Source: an uncultured Oscillospiraceae bacterium
Lineage (GTDB): Bacteria; Bacillota; Clostridia; Oscillospirales; Oscillospiraceae
Direction: 5' to 3'
DNA: 17,198 bases
Assembly (NCBI GenBank): GCA_934511545.1
Contig: CAKSWM010000006.1
Coordinates: 1 to 17,198, forward strand
The position numbers were made by a program, and so were the translations under genes. Below are positions 1 to 8,072 of this stretch, one piece after another (the stretch's first letter is position 1; each line of letters starts with the position of its first letter). The notes beneath the pieces were generated by a model that was given only the letters and a program-made list of their open reading frames with translations, was not told the origin of the DNA and ran no database searches.

Positions 1-1138
1 GAAAAAGGCCGGCTACAAGGGCGAGTTCGCCGGCGCCGACCAGCCCTCCGCCTCCACCGGCGGCCAGATCATGCCGCCCATCATGGGCGCCGCCGCCTTC
101 CTCATGTCGGAGTTTGTCGGCGTGCCCTATTCCAACATCGCCCTGCGCGCGATACTCCCCGCTATACTGTATTTTGCCGGTATCTTCATGTCCGTTCATC
201 TCGAGGCCAAGAAGCTCGGGCTCCGTGGCATCCCCAAGGAGCTGCTGCCGAAATTCCGCATACTCATAAAGAAGTGCTTCCTGCTTCTCCCGCTCATCGT
301 CCTTGTCGTTTTCATCTCCACCAACCGCATGACCATACAGAAGGCCGCCATTCTCGCTATCGCTCTTGCAATCGTTGTCAGCCTGCTGAACAAGGACAAC
401 CGCATCACTCTAAAAAAGATATTCGACGCGCTCTCTTCCGGCGCGCAGAGCACGATCTCCGTCGCCGCCGCCTGCTGCATGGCCGGTATCATCGCCGGGT
501 GCATAACGATGACCGGTCTCGCCTCCGTTCTGAAGGCCGCCGTTATCGCCGCCTCCGGCGGTTCCGTGATCCTCGCCCTGTTCATGACCATGCTTTGCTG
601 CATCGTCCTCGGCATGGGTGTTCCCACGACCGCAAACTACTGCATCATGGCTTCCACCTGTGCTCCAATCCTCGTCGAGATGGGCATTCCCATGATAGCG
701 GCGCACATGTTCGTTTTCTACTTCGGCATCGTTGCGGACATAACCCCGCCGGTAGCCCTCGCCGCCTATGCCGGCAGCGCGATAGCCGGTTCCAAGCCGA
801 TGAAAACCGCTCTCATCGCCACAAAGCTTGCGATCGCGGCGTTCATCATCCCCTATATCTTCGCGCTCAACCCCGCAATGCTGTTCATCGATACCAACGC
901 TCTCGATTTCATACTTATCGTCATAACCTCCGCCGTTGGAATGTTCGGCGTTTCCATGGGACTTGAGGGATATTTCAGCGGCCATCTGATCTGGCCGTTC
1001 CGCATCATCGTTATTGCCGGCGGCCTTGCGCTCATCTATCCGGGTCTTGTGACCGACATCATCGGTCTTGTTGTAGTCGGCGGCATCATCGCGATACAGC
1101 TCGTTCTCAGCAGAAAGCGCGGCAAAGCCGCAGCCTGA
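1..1138 (+). CDS. TRAP transporter fused permease (4TM/12TM type), 3' part
   Basis: This is the C-terminal part of a TRAP transporter large membrane subunit of the fused DctQM type, which imports organic acids or related solutes using an ion gradient and an extracytoplasmic binding protein. The open frame runs in from the window edge (first full codon at base 2), so the gene is 5'-truncated here and the ATG at 71 is internal. The stretch GGQIMPPIMGAAAFLM around codon 20-35 is the conserved core signature of this family. About nine or ten hydrophobic segments follow, including a Gly/Ala-rich GMGVPTTANY segment and an ITPPVALAAY segment, both characteristic of DctM. It ends with a short basic tail (SRKRGKAAA). 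The substrate cannot be told. The binding-protein gene is expected upstream, outside the window. A bidirectional terminator follows directly. Confidence 0.93.
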   Translation, partial: KKAGYKGEFAGADQPSASTGGQIMPPIMGAAAFLMSEFVGVPYSNIALRAILPAILYFAGIFMSVHLEAKKLGLRGIPKELLPKFRILIKKCFLLLPLIVLVVFISTNRMTIQKAAILAIALAIVVSLLNKDNRITLKKIFDALSSGAQSTISVAAACCMAGIIAGCITMTGLASVLKAAVIAASGGSVILALFMTMLCCIVLGMGVPTTANYCIMASTCAPILVEMGIPMIAAHMFVFYFGIVADITPPVALAAYAGSAIAGSKPMKTALIATKLAIAAFIIPYIFALNPAMLFIDTNALDFILIVITSAVGMFGVSMGLEGYFSGHLIWPFRIIVIAGGLALIYPGLVTDIIGLVVVGGIIAIQLVLSRKRGKAAA

Positions 1139-1162
1139 GCCGAAGCAGCTATCCTTATACTC

Positions 1163-1197
1163 AAAAACCTCCGGTGCATATTGCACCGGAGATTTTT
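1163..1197. terminator. Bidirectional intrinsic terminator between TRAP permease and PucR-type regulator
   Basis: A 10-bp GC-rich stem (1169-1178 with 1182-1191, loop TAT) is flanked by AAAAA at 1163-1167 and TTTTT at 1193-1197. Both strands therefore read as hairpin plus U-tract. It lies between two convergent genes and can serve both. Confidence 0.9.
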
Positions 1198-1201
1198 GGT
1201 T

Positions 1202-2680
1202 TTATCTGAATGCGGCTGTGTTTCGCTGTTCCTTCATCTGCCGGGCGGCCGACAGAGACAGCAGAACAGAGAACATCTGCTTTCCGTCGCTGAAGTCAAG
1301 GCCCGTACTCTCGGCGATGCGCCGTAGACGGTAATCGAGCGTGTTTCTGTGTATCCCCAGCGCGTCGCAGGTCTTTATAAGGTTCTGTGCGTTGATGAGG
1401 TATTCATACAATGTTCCCGTATGGTCAAATTTTCCCTTTTCATCCAGCAGCAGAAGCGTCACCACCGACGGATGCAGATCCTCCGGCCGCGTCATGCCGC
1501 AGAGCGAGACCACATATCCGAGCTCCAGCTCGTCGAAGGACGCAAGTCTGCCGGTGCCGTCCTCGCGGCTGAGCAGCTCCAGTGCGCGCAGCACGCGGGC
1601 GTACGTCGTTCCGGTCGCCTCCAGCTCCGTAAAAACGCGGCTGTAAACGCCCTGATAGCCGAGATTTCTGACGTGTTCCCACGCAAGCTCAACACGCCTT
1701 TGCAGCTCCTCCGGAGCCTCAAGCGAAAAGAACAGCGTCATGATGCTTCCGGAGAGGATTGGATTTGCGCCGCTGACGCGTTCTATCGTGTTCACGACCG
1801 GGATCATGCGCGGCCGTTCCAGCGGATGCCGGCTCAGATCGACAAGCAGCAGCGCAAAATAGCCGCTGGTCTCCAGTCCGCACATCTCCGCGCGGGAGCT
1901 CAGAGCCGCGCGGCTCATCTTCTCTCCGCCGATGAGCTGCATCAGAAACAGCTCGGTCGAGAACTTCTGTCCGGGCAGCACCCTCTCCATCCGGCGCATC
2001 GCGGACTTGACTACATCCGCGATCACCGGCAGAAACTCGCAGAAAGGCCGGTCATATGGCGTGAACTCCCCGAAAAACAGCAGATAGCCGACCGGTTCCC
2101 CGTCAAGCTCGATATGCAGGCAGAAATCCGTGAACACCCCGTCGCGGCACGCGGCCGCGGTGCACAGCCCGGCGCCTTCGAGCGCCAGCGGTCTTATGCC
2201 TCCCAGAGCCTCCGGCGGAATGTTCTCTCCGGCAAAGCTCCTGCCGGAAAAGGCTATCAGGCGTCCGAGCGAATCATACAGCGCGCATTCGCTTCCAACG
2301 ACGGCAGAGACGGCCGAGACGACCTCGCTCATCGACCCGAGCAGTCCCGCCGAACGCAGAAGCTCCTTTTCGTGAGAAAGCTTTGCCTCGTGGGAGAACA
2401 GCTCGTCCAGATCGGCGCGCAGCTCCTCCGTTCCGGTACCCGGCGGCAGAAGGATGGCGCAATCGCCCTCGCGGACCTCGCACTCACAGTCGCGCACGAG
2501 CGCAAAAGCTCCGGAAGCGCCGCAGGCGGCATATTCCGACAGCAGCCCGGTCTGGAGCATCCCCTCCGGCGCCGCAAGCCGTATCGGGCACGAAGCAAAA
2601 ACGGCACTGTTCTCCAGTGCATTTTTCATAATAAGCTCCGCGTTTTTGAAATATCCAGCGATGATCCTTATATCCGTCAT
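1202..2680 (-). CDS. PucR/CdaR-family transcriptional regulator
   Basis: This predicted 492-aa cytoplasmic DNA-binding protein ends in the PucR/CdaR-type helix-turn-helix. Around residues 430-462 it reads NLIKTCDALGIHRNTLDYRL, the hallmark of that family (LIxTxxALxIHRNTLxYRLxRI). The central part resembles the GAF/GGDEF-like sensor region common in these proteins. Its N-terminus is not a clear PucR N-terminal domain. I chose the ATG at 2680 rather than the upstream TTG at 2785. The reason is that an excellent sigma-A promoter (2720-2748) lies between the two and would transcribe only from about 2713. GGTGA sits 5 nt before the ATG. Family members usually respond to small metabolites such as purines, sugar acids or organic acids. 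Control of the neighbouring TRAP transporter is possible but is only inference, since the two genes converge. Confidence 0.85.
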   Translation of the reverse strand: MTDIRIIAGYFKNAELIMKNALENSAVFASCPIRLAAPEGMLQTGLLSEYAACGASGAFALVRDCECEVREGDCAILLPPGTGTEELRADLDELFSHEAKLSHEKELLRSAGLLGSMSEVVSAVSAVVGSECALYDSLGRLIAFSGRSFAGENIPPEALGGIRPLALEGAGLCTAAACRDGVFTDFCLHIELDGEPVGYLLFFGEFTPYDRPFCEFLPVIADVVKSAMRRMERVLPGQKFSTELFLMQLIGGEKMSRAALSSRAEMCGLETSGYFALLLVDLSRHPLERPRMIPVVNTIERVSGANPILSGSIMTLFFSLEAPEELQRRVELAWEHVRNLGYQGVYSRVFTELEATGTTYARVLRALELLSREDGTGRLASFDELELGYVVSLCGMTRPEDLHPSVVTLLLLDEKGKFDHTGTLYEYLINAQNLIKTCDALGIHRNTLDYRLRRIAESTGLDFSDGKQMFSVLLSLSAARQMKEQRNTAAFR

Positions 2681-2719
2681 CAACATCACCAGCCATGAAC
2701 AAATTGAATTTACATGGAT

Positions 2720-2748
2720 ATTATAGTTCGGCAGACGGTATTCGTCAA
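2720..2748 (-). promoter_or_regulatory. Sigma-A promoter of the PucR-type regulator
   Basis: On the minus strand, TTGACG (2748-2743) is followed after 17 nt by a perfect TATAAT (2725-2720). This predicts a start near 2713 and a leader of about 33 nt. It decides the start codon of the regulator. Confidence 0.82.
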
Positions 2749-2753
2749 ACATA

Positions 2754-2774
2754 TGTGAAACGATCACATTGTGA
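2754..2774. promoter_or_regulatory. Candidate operator with TGTGA/TCACA half-sites
   Basis: Three half-sites lie in 21 bp: TGTGA (2754-2758), TCACA (2764-2768) and TGTGA (2770-2774). The first pair forms a CRP-like dyad with a 5-nt spacer, and the second pair is a perfect dyad around T2769. The block ends 6 bp upstream of the -35 box of the regulator promoter and also lies in the shared intergenic region of the LtaS-type gene. The binding protein is unknown. It could be a CRP/FNR-family factor or the PucR-type protein itself. Confidence 0.4.
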
Positions 2775-2870
2775 AAAACCAACAACGCGGAACAAAACCG
2801 GACAGGATTCCGTCTAATGATCGACTTTTTGCGATTTTAGGACTTTATTTTTTCCAAACCTGTGCTATAT

Positions 2871-2876
2871 TATAAT
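2871..2876 (+). promoter_or_regulatory. Probable -10 box for the LtaS-family gene
   Basis: A perfect TATAAT stands 33 bp before the start codon at 2910, which suits a leader of roughly 27 nt. No good -35 box is seen. A T-run occupies the expected 2848-2853 position, so the promoter may be weak or activator-dependent. Confidence 0.5.
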
Positions 2877-2909
2877 ACGCATTTTCATGAAAGCGAGGCG
2901 TGAAGAGCA

Positions 2910-4655
2910 ATGTCATTACTGGCAGAGGCGGGAAACAGACTGCGCAGGATCTTCGGTTGGCTGAACAGCCGGCCGCTTGCCGCGCTTCCTATCCTCTCGG
3001 TCATTATCACATTCATTCTTGAGATTTTCAGCCGGCGCGGGCTGAGTGAGGCGGTGCAGTTCCTTGCCGGGGAACCGCTCATGTTCCTTTATAATGTTTT
3101 TATCGTGCTGCTGACGCTGTCGGTGTGCATGCTCGCGCCGAGGCGCGTCTTTGCGGTCTGCGTGGTGAGCGCTGTGTGGCTTATCCTCGGGTTTGTGAAT
3201 TTTCTCGTTCTGAGCTACCGGACAACGCCGCTCGGCATGATAGACCTGCTTCTGGCCGGCAACGCGATAAAGCTGATCAACGTTTATCTTGAGCCATGGC
3301 AGATCCTGCTGATCATCCTTGGCGCCGCCGTTGTCATCGGCGGTGGTATCTGGCTGTGGAAACGCAGCCCCAGGGAGCGCATACGTCCCTTCCGGGCGCT
3401 GGCCGGGACGCTCTCCGTTGCATGTGTGCTCTGGATATTCTCCGTCTCCGTCACCAGCGCGGACGCCCTTTCCGAGAGCTTCGGCAATCTCGCGGTGGCT
3501 TATGATGATCTTGGCTTTGCCTACTGCTTTTCCACCAGCGTTATCGACCGCGGAGTTGAAAAGCCGGAGGACTATTCCCCGGAGTCCGTCAGCGGCATAT
3601 GCGATGAGCTGAAGACAAGCGCAAAAGGTGCAAGGCCGAACGTCATGATCGTGCAGCTCGAGTCTTTCTTTGACCCCGCGCGCTATTCGGGCATTGGACT
3701 CGACGAAAACCCGATACCCAACTATACAAAACTGCGCAGCGAATGCTCGACCGGTTATCTCTCCATGCCCTCGATAGGCGCGGGCACGGCCAATTCCGAG
3801 TTTGAGGTCCTGACGGGAATGAACATGGACCACTTCGGCGCCGGCGAATATCCGTATAAGACGATCCTCGGCAGCGAGACATGTGAAAGTCTGGCCTATG
3901 ACTTCGGGAGCATCGGATATACCTCGACCGCGATACATAACCACATCCGCACGTTCTACGGCCGCGACAAAGTGTTCGAAAACCTCGGCTTCGACGAATT
4001 TATCTCTGTGGAGGACATGGGTGAGATCGAGCGCACGCCGACGGGCTGGGCAACGGACGAGGTCCTGACGGGCGAGATCATTTCCGCTCTCGACGCAAGC
4101 GAGGGGCGCGACTTCATATACACGATAACCGTTCAGGCCCACGGCAGATACTCAAACGTCGGCGACGAGGACGAGACGAACCTGCCATCCGAAGAGGATG
4201 GGGACGCAGACATGGCAGAGGCCTGGGCCTACTATGCCGAGCAGCTCTCCGGGACCGACCGGTTCATCGGCGATCTGATCTCCGCCCTGCGCGGCAGAGG
4301 CGAGCCGACGGTCGTTGTTTTCTTCGGCGACCATCTGCCCAGTCTTGAGATAGACGAAACCCTGCTTGACGACCGCGACCAGTTCACGACGGAATACATG
4401 ATCTGGTCCAACATCGGCCTTGCCAAACAGAGCGTCGATCTCCAGGCATATCAGCTCGGCGCATATGTCCAGAGCCGTCTCGGGCTGTGTCTCGGCCCTA
4501 TTCCGGCGCTGCACCAGCGCTATTTCCGCTCCGGCAGCCCGGACGATTATCAGCACGCATTGCAGACGCTCGAATATGACATGCTTTACGGCGAAAAATA
4601 CGTTTTTGACGGCTCCGACGGATACATTCCGACCGACCTCAGCCGCAAAGGCTGA
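2910..4655 (+). CDS. LtaS-family lipoteichoic acid synthase / membrane sulfatase-fold enzyme
   Basis: This 581-aa polytopic enzyme has the architecture of LtaS, the polyglycerolphosphate synthase that transfers glycerol-phosphate from phosphatidylglycerol to build lipoteichoic acid outside the membrane. Five hydrophobic helices lie at about residues 22-41, 55-75, 79-103, 129-150 and 162-182. They are followed by an extracellular sulfatase-fold domain. Matching catalytic elements are E251 (QLESF), the probable nucleophile T293 (GAGTANSEFEV), H411 (QAHGRY) and D474-H475 (FFGDH), plus the substrate-pocket segment HNHIRTFYGRDKVF at 343-356. Length is a little below the roughly 650 aa of S. aureus LtaS. 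The ATG at 2910 has GAGG 11 nt upstream, which is acceptable but not strong. The gene is monocistronic, flanked by its own promoter region and terminator. A phosphoglycerol transferase of the same superfamily with another acceptor cannot be excluded. Confidence 0.9.
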   Translation: MSLLAEAGNRLRRIFGWLNSRPLAALPILSVIITFILEIFSRRGLSEAVQFLAGEPLMFLYNVFIVLLTLSVCMLAPRRVFAVCVVSAVWLILGFVNFLVLSYRTTPLGMIDLLLAGNAIKLINVYLEPWQILLIILGAAVVIGGGIWLWKRSPRERIRPFRALAGTLSVACVLWIFSVSVTSADALSESFGNLAVAYDDLGFAYCFSTSVIDRGVEKPEDYSPESVSGICDELKTSAKGARPNVMIVQLESFFDPARYSGIGLDENPIPNYTKLRSECSTGYLSMPSIGAGTANSEFEVLTGMNMDHFGAGEYPYKTILGSETCESLAYDFGSIGYTSTAIHNHIRTFYGRDKVFENLGFDEFISVEDMGEIERTPTGWATDEVLTGEIISALDASEGRDFIYTITVQAHGRYSNVGDEDETNLPSEEDGDADMAEAWAYYAEQLSGTDRFIGDLISALRGRGEPTVVVFFGDHLPSLEIDETLLDDRDQFTTEYMIWSNIGLAKQSVDLQAYQLGAYVQSRLGLCLGPIPALHQRYFRSGSPDDYQHALQTLEYDMLYGEKYVFDGSDGYIPTDLSRKG

Positions 4656-4656
4656 C

Positions 4657-4697
4657 AAAAAGCCCGGGCATCCCAAATGGGATGTCCGGGCTTTTTT
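4657..4697. terminator. Bidirectional intrinsic terminator after the LtaS-family gene
   Basis: A 13-bp stem (4662-4674 with 4679-4691, one G-U pair, AAAT loop) is flanked by AAAAA on the left and TTTTTT on the right. It separates the convergent LtaS-family gene and the small acidic-tail gene. Confidence 0.92.
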
Positions 4698-4711
4698 GTG
4701 CCGTATGTAAG

Positions 4712-5200
4712 TTACTCTGTGGGAGTTTCAGGCTCCCCGGCAGGGGCTTCCTCGGCCGTCTCGGCCGTTTCCCCGGCAGCGGGAGCTTCATCCGCCGCAG
4801 GCGCTTCTTCGCCGGCGGGGGCTTCGGGCTCCTCCGCCTTGGCAACCACGGATTCAAACTCGACGACTATGTCGTCCTCCGGAGTGTTGCCGCGGGCCTT
4901 GATCTCCTCGATCTCCGCTTCCTTGTCCTCAATGTTCTTGAGAGACACGGAGATCTCATCGCAGAGCTGGATAAAGAAATCGTCGGGATCGTCCTTGCGG
5001 GTCTCGTAGTAAAGCTTGCCTATTTCGGTATATGCCTTTTTGATGGTATCTTTTTCGCTTCCGATCTCGATATTGAGCTTTGCAATGCGGGACACGTCCT
5101 TTGCCTTATCGGCAACAACGCCGGCAAAATCGCGGGTCTTTTCGGCTACCTGGCCTATCGTGTCTATGACCGCGCCTTTGATGTCATCAAATTTTGCCAT
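4712..5200 (-). CDS. Uncharacterised helical protein with acidic Ala/Glu/Pro-rich tail
   Basis: I do not recognise a named family. The 162-aa product has no signal peptide or membrane segment. Residues 1-40 are amphipathic and helical with repeated DKAKD/EKTRD-like charge patterns. Residues 41-104 form a probable helical hairpin or coiled coil (RIAKLNIEIGSEKDTIKKAY, then IEDKEAEIEEIKAR). Clostridial proteins with a similar 'IxxxEIGKLYYE' core, some carrying a zinc ribbon, are known to me but are functionally uncharacterised. Residues 121-162 are low complexity, built only of A, E, P, G, D, T and one K, and strongly acidic. The start is certain: AGGAGG stands 8 nt before the ATG. It is probably monocistronic. 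Confidence 0.85.
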   Translation of the reverse strand: MAKFDDIKGAVIDTIGQVAEKTRDFAGVVADKAKDVSRIAKLNIEIGSEKDTIKKAYTEIGKLYYETRKDDPDDFFIQLCDEISVSLKNIEDKEAEIEEIKARGNTPEDDIVVEFESVVAKAEEPEAPAGEEAPAADEAPAAGETAETAEEAPAGEPETPTE

Positions 5201-5348
5201 AATTCTTTCCTCCTTGTTCAGTATATATTGTTTATAAGATCAGCCGGCGGAGGTTCGGCCCCGTCAGCCTGAACAGCTTTATGTACGGAAGCTTCTGCGC
5301 TTCCGTGGTTTCATATTATATTACTTTTGTTTTGAGTTGTCTACTGTC

Positions 5349-6623
5349 TTATTTCTCCGCCGGGGAGACAACCGAGAGGGCAAAGCCCTCCGGATCGAAC
5401 GACTCGAGAATAAACCCGCAGAGCTCCTGCCCTGTTATGCTCCTGAGTGTTTCGAACTCGTCCAGCGCGTTGAAGCCCGCAAAATATGACTCCGCCATCG
5501 CCGTACATATTACGGAGAAGCGGTCCAGCGCGCGGACATTCGAGCCATACACGCTCTTCTTCGCGCGGTCGAACTGCTCCGGATCCACGCCGCCGCTGCG
5601 CAGCCCGGCAAGCTCTGCCTTGAAACGGTCCAGAACAGCCGCCGGATCCCGGCTCTCTCCTCCCGCCATGAGCACGGCGGAGCCACCCGCGTAGGCAAGT
5701 CCGGCGCCGAAATCGTTCTTTATCAGTCCCTCGGAATACAGGCCGGTATAAAAAGCGCTAGCCTCGCCCGTCAGATACTCGACGGCCAGTTCGGACAGCA
5801 CCTTCTGACGCATACGCCTCTCGCCCTTCGGCGCGGGTTCAACGCGGCAGCCAAACATGAACTGCGGCGCAGATACGGACATCTGCACCTCCTTCACCGG
5901 CTCGTAGACCTTTTTATCATCCGCGGGACCATAGTCGCGCTCGGGGACCTCCCCGGGTTCCCCGGGGAGCACCGAACGCGCGATCTCGATCACCCGCTCC
6001 GGACTTACGTCGCCGGCGACGCACAGGACCATATTGGAAGGGTTATAAAAGACCTTATGGCAGGCATAAAGCGTATCCGCGCTTATCTCCGCTATGCTCT
6101 CGACCGAGCCCGCCACGGAATCGCGCGCGGGATTTGATGCATACAGCGCCTTGAGCAGGTTGAAGCACACGACATAGCCCGGCTCGTCGTCGGTCATGCG
6201 TATCTCCTGTCCGATTATGCCCTGTTCCTTATCGACGCTCGCCTGCATGAAATACGGCACGGAGACGAAGGACAGCAGACTTTTGAGGTTTTCCTCGAAG
6301 CCCTCGGCGCACTCAAAATAATACGTCGTCATTGCGGAGCTCGTCCATGCGTTGGGAGAAGCGCCGTTGGCAGACAGGATGTTCAGGGCGTTGCCGTCCT
6401 CTGTGTCGAACATCTTGTGCTCGAGGAAGTGAGCCACGCCCGCCGGGGTGTCGATCCACTCGCCGCCGTATCTGAAGCGGCGGTCGGCGCCGCCGTAATT
6501 CGTGCTGTAACTGGCGAAGAACTTGTTATAGCCCGCCTTCGGCAGCACGATGACGCTCGCGCCATTCGGCAGCTTTTCAATGTAAAGAGTCTCGCCGAGA
6601 TTGGGGTAAACTATCATCTCCAT
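5349..6623 (-). CDS. ymfH: M16 family zinc metallopeptidase, YmfH type
   Basis: This 424-aa M16 (inverzincin/insulinase) family protein carries the intact inverted zinc motif HFLEH at residues 65-69. H65 and H69 would bind zinc and E68 would be the catalytic base. E140 in the GQEIRM segment is a likely third ligand. It is the active-type partner of a two-subunit M16 pair like Bacillus YmfF/YmfH. Databases name the pair as associated with 5-aminopentanol modification of elongation factor EF-P, but the molecular role is not firmly settled. The gene begins 3 nt after the ymfF stop codon, and its GGAGG lies 8 nt before the ATG inside the ymfF end, so the two are translationally coupled. No signal peptide is seen, so it is cytoplasmic. 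No efp gene is in the window. Confidence 0.9.
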   Translation of the reverse strand: MEMIVYPNLGETLYIEKLPNGASVIVLPKAGYNKFFASYSTNYGGADRRFRYGGEWIDTPAGVAHFLEHKMFDTEDGNALNILSANGASPNAWTSSAMTTYYFECAEGFEENLKSLLSFVSVPYFMQASVDKEQGIIGQEIRMTDDEPGYVVCFNLLKALYASNPARDSVAGSVESIAEISADTLYACHKVFYNPSNMVLCVAGDVSPERVIEIARSVLPGEPGEVPERDYGPADDKKVYEPVKEVQMSVSAPQFMFGCRVEPAPKGERRMRQKVLSELAVEYLTGEASAFYTGLYSEGLIKNDFGAGLAYAGGSAVLMAGGESRDPAAVLDRFKAELAGLRSGGVDPEQFDRAKKSVYGSNVRALDRFSVICTAMAESYFAGFNALDEFETLRSITGQELCGFILESFDPEGFALSVVSPAEK

Positions 6624-6626
6624 GAG

Positions 6627-7904
6627 CTATTCCTCCCCCCGCAGAAAATACACCGCGTCGCACTCGACGCTGTTGGCAATATCCACGACGTCCTGCTTCG
6701 TTACAAGCTCGACCAGTCCCGCCATCTCGTCCGGCAGGCATTCAAGTCCCTCGAGTATGTGCGCAAGGCAGAAATACTCAAGCTCCGCCTGGCTGTCCAT
6801 CGTCGTCCGCAGATCGGTCGCAAGCGCCTTTTTGGCGTTTTCCAGCTCCTCGTCCGTTATCTCGCCGCGGCGCATCGCGTCCAGCTGGGCAAATATCTCG
6901 GACAGCGCAGCGTCATATTTATCAAACTCTATTCCGGAGTTGACGCACATGATGCCCTTGTGGATATCGACCGACGAGCCCGCATAATAGGCAAGGCTCA
7001 GTCTCTCGCGCACGTTCATGAACAACTTCGAGGTCAGGCAGCCACCATACACGGCGTTGAACACACGAACAGCAGCAAAATCGGGATCCTCCATGCACTC
7101 CCCAAGGCGGAAGCCGACGGAAAGCTTGCCCTGGTTCACGTCCATCTCCTCGGTGAAGGTACGCTCATGCTCCTCGACGGAGTTCATGCGTATGTCCGTT
7201 CCTATCTCATAATCGATCTCGCCGCGCGGAAGGTTCAGAAGAGTTTCGCGCATTGCGCGCTCAACGCGCTCCGGCTCCGCACTTCCGCAGAAGAATATCT
7301 CAACAGGCGACTGAGTAAGCAGTTCTTTCCACCGCTTTGTCAGCTTTTTATAGTTGACGCTCTCGCACTCATCCTCGAAGCCGTAGGCCGGAACGGCATA
7401 GTCCTCATAGCAGCACATCTTTTCCAGCATACGCAAAAGCGCATAGCTACGCTTGTCGTTGACCCTGCCGCGTATGCTCTCGAGCAGCTTTTCCTTTTCG
7501 CTGTCCGTATACGACGGAAGAAGAAGCCCTCCTCGCGTTTCCGGAGAAAGCAGCATCTCTCCCATCAGTTCCGTCACGCGCTCAAGCAGATGTTCCCCCT
7601 CGGGAAGAAAGCTGTCGTTTATAAAGCTTGCCGTGAAGCCGACGGCCTGTATCTCTCCGATCTTTCGCACAGACGGGTCTATCCTTGCGCCGTACATTCC
7701 GCAAAGAGCCCCGGAGAGACTTTTTATATCCGGATAGGTTTTTGTGCCGCGTGAAAGCACCTTCGGCACCAGCGCCGTTGCCGGCGCAGTGTCGCGCGTG
7801 AGCTGGGTCAAAAGGTTTATGCTGATGTATCCTGTTTTGAATTTGTCGGTTTTAAGGCATGTCAGCATGACCGCCGGCATGATCTCTTTTCGGAACACTT
7901 CCAA
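6627..7904 (-). CDS. ymfF: M16 family inactive partner subunit, YmfF type
   Basis: This 425-aa M16-fold protein lacks HxxEH. The equivalent region reads LSRGTKTYPDIKSLSGAL, so it should bind no catalytic zinc. It retains the YmfF-like N-terminus (LKTDKFKTGYISINLL) and the C-terminal RERLSLAYY segment (residues ~305-313), which matches the M16 substrate-binding R/Y motif. Such subunits pair with an active partner, here ymfH immediately downstream. The reading frame begins at a TTG (7904-7902) preceded by AAGGGGG at 7 nt. GTG at codon 3 or ATG at codon 9 are alternatives, and homologues known to me start near this point. It is the first gene of the operon. Confidence 0.88.
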   Translation of the reverse strand: MEVFRKEIMPAVMLTCLKTDKFKTGYISINLLTQLTRDTAPATALVPKVLSRGTKTYPDIKSLSGALCGMYGARIDPSVRKIGEIQAVGFTASFINDSFLPEGEHLLERVTELMGEMLLSPETRGGLLLPSYTDSEKEKLLESIRGRVNDKRSYALLRMLEKMCCYEDYAVPAYGFEDECESVNYKKLTKRWKELLTQSPVEIFFCGSAEPERVERAMRETLLNLPRGEIDYEIGTDIRMNSVEEHERTFTEEMDVNQGKLSVGFRLGECMEDPDFAAVRVFNAVYGGCLTSKLFMNVRERLSLAYYAGSSVDIHKGIMCVNSGIEFDKYDAALSEIFAQLDAMRRGEITDEELENAKKALATDLRTTMDSQAELEYFCLAHILEGLECLPDEMAGLVELVTKQDVVDIANSVECDAVYFLRGEE

Positions 7905-7941
7905 GACGCATCCCCCTTAAAAACTCAGATTTTACAATCAC

Positions 7942-7970
7942 ATTTTACCACAGTATGTCCGGTTTGAATA
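7942..7970 (-). promoter_or_regulatory. Weak candidate promoter of the ymfF-ymfH operon
   Basis: On the minus strand, TAAAAT (7947-7942) is preceded at 17 nt by TATTCA (7970-7965), a poor -35. Position upstream of ymfF is right, but only the -10 is convincing. Confidence 0.3.
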
Positions 7971-8009
7971 TAAACATTTTATTAATTCAGCGGCGGAGGA
8001 TTTTTTCAA

Positions 8010-8038
8010 TGTACATCAAAGCGCAGGCGCTGTATAAT
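8010..8038 (+). promoter_or_regulatory. Sigma-A promoter of mobB
   Basis: TGTACA (8010-8015) and a perfect TATAAT (8033-8038) are separated by 17 nt, with a start predicted near 8045. The mobB ribosome binding site GGAGG is at 8061. Confidence 0.65.
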
Positions 8039-8072
8039 AAGACCCATCACCGATCGTTCTGGAGGCGAAGAT

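Noticed and set aside
2681..2785. N-terminal extension of the PucR-type regulator to a TTG at 2785
   Set aside because: A strong sigma-A promoter for the gene lies inside this segment, so the extension would not be transcribed.
2916..4142. A 408-codon open frame on the minus strand opposite the LtaS-family gene
   Set aside because: It is antisense to a gene with intact catalytic motifs, and its translation is His/Arg-rich without recognisable domains.
5285..5306. Hairpin (8-bp stem, 6-nt loop) downstream of ymfH as a terminator
   Set aside because: No U-run follows on the minus strand. The 150-nt gap between ymfH and the small acidic-tail gene otherwise shows nothing definite.
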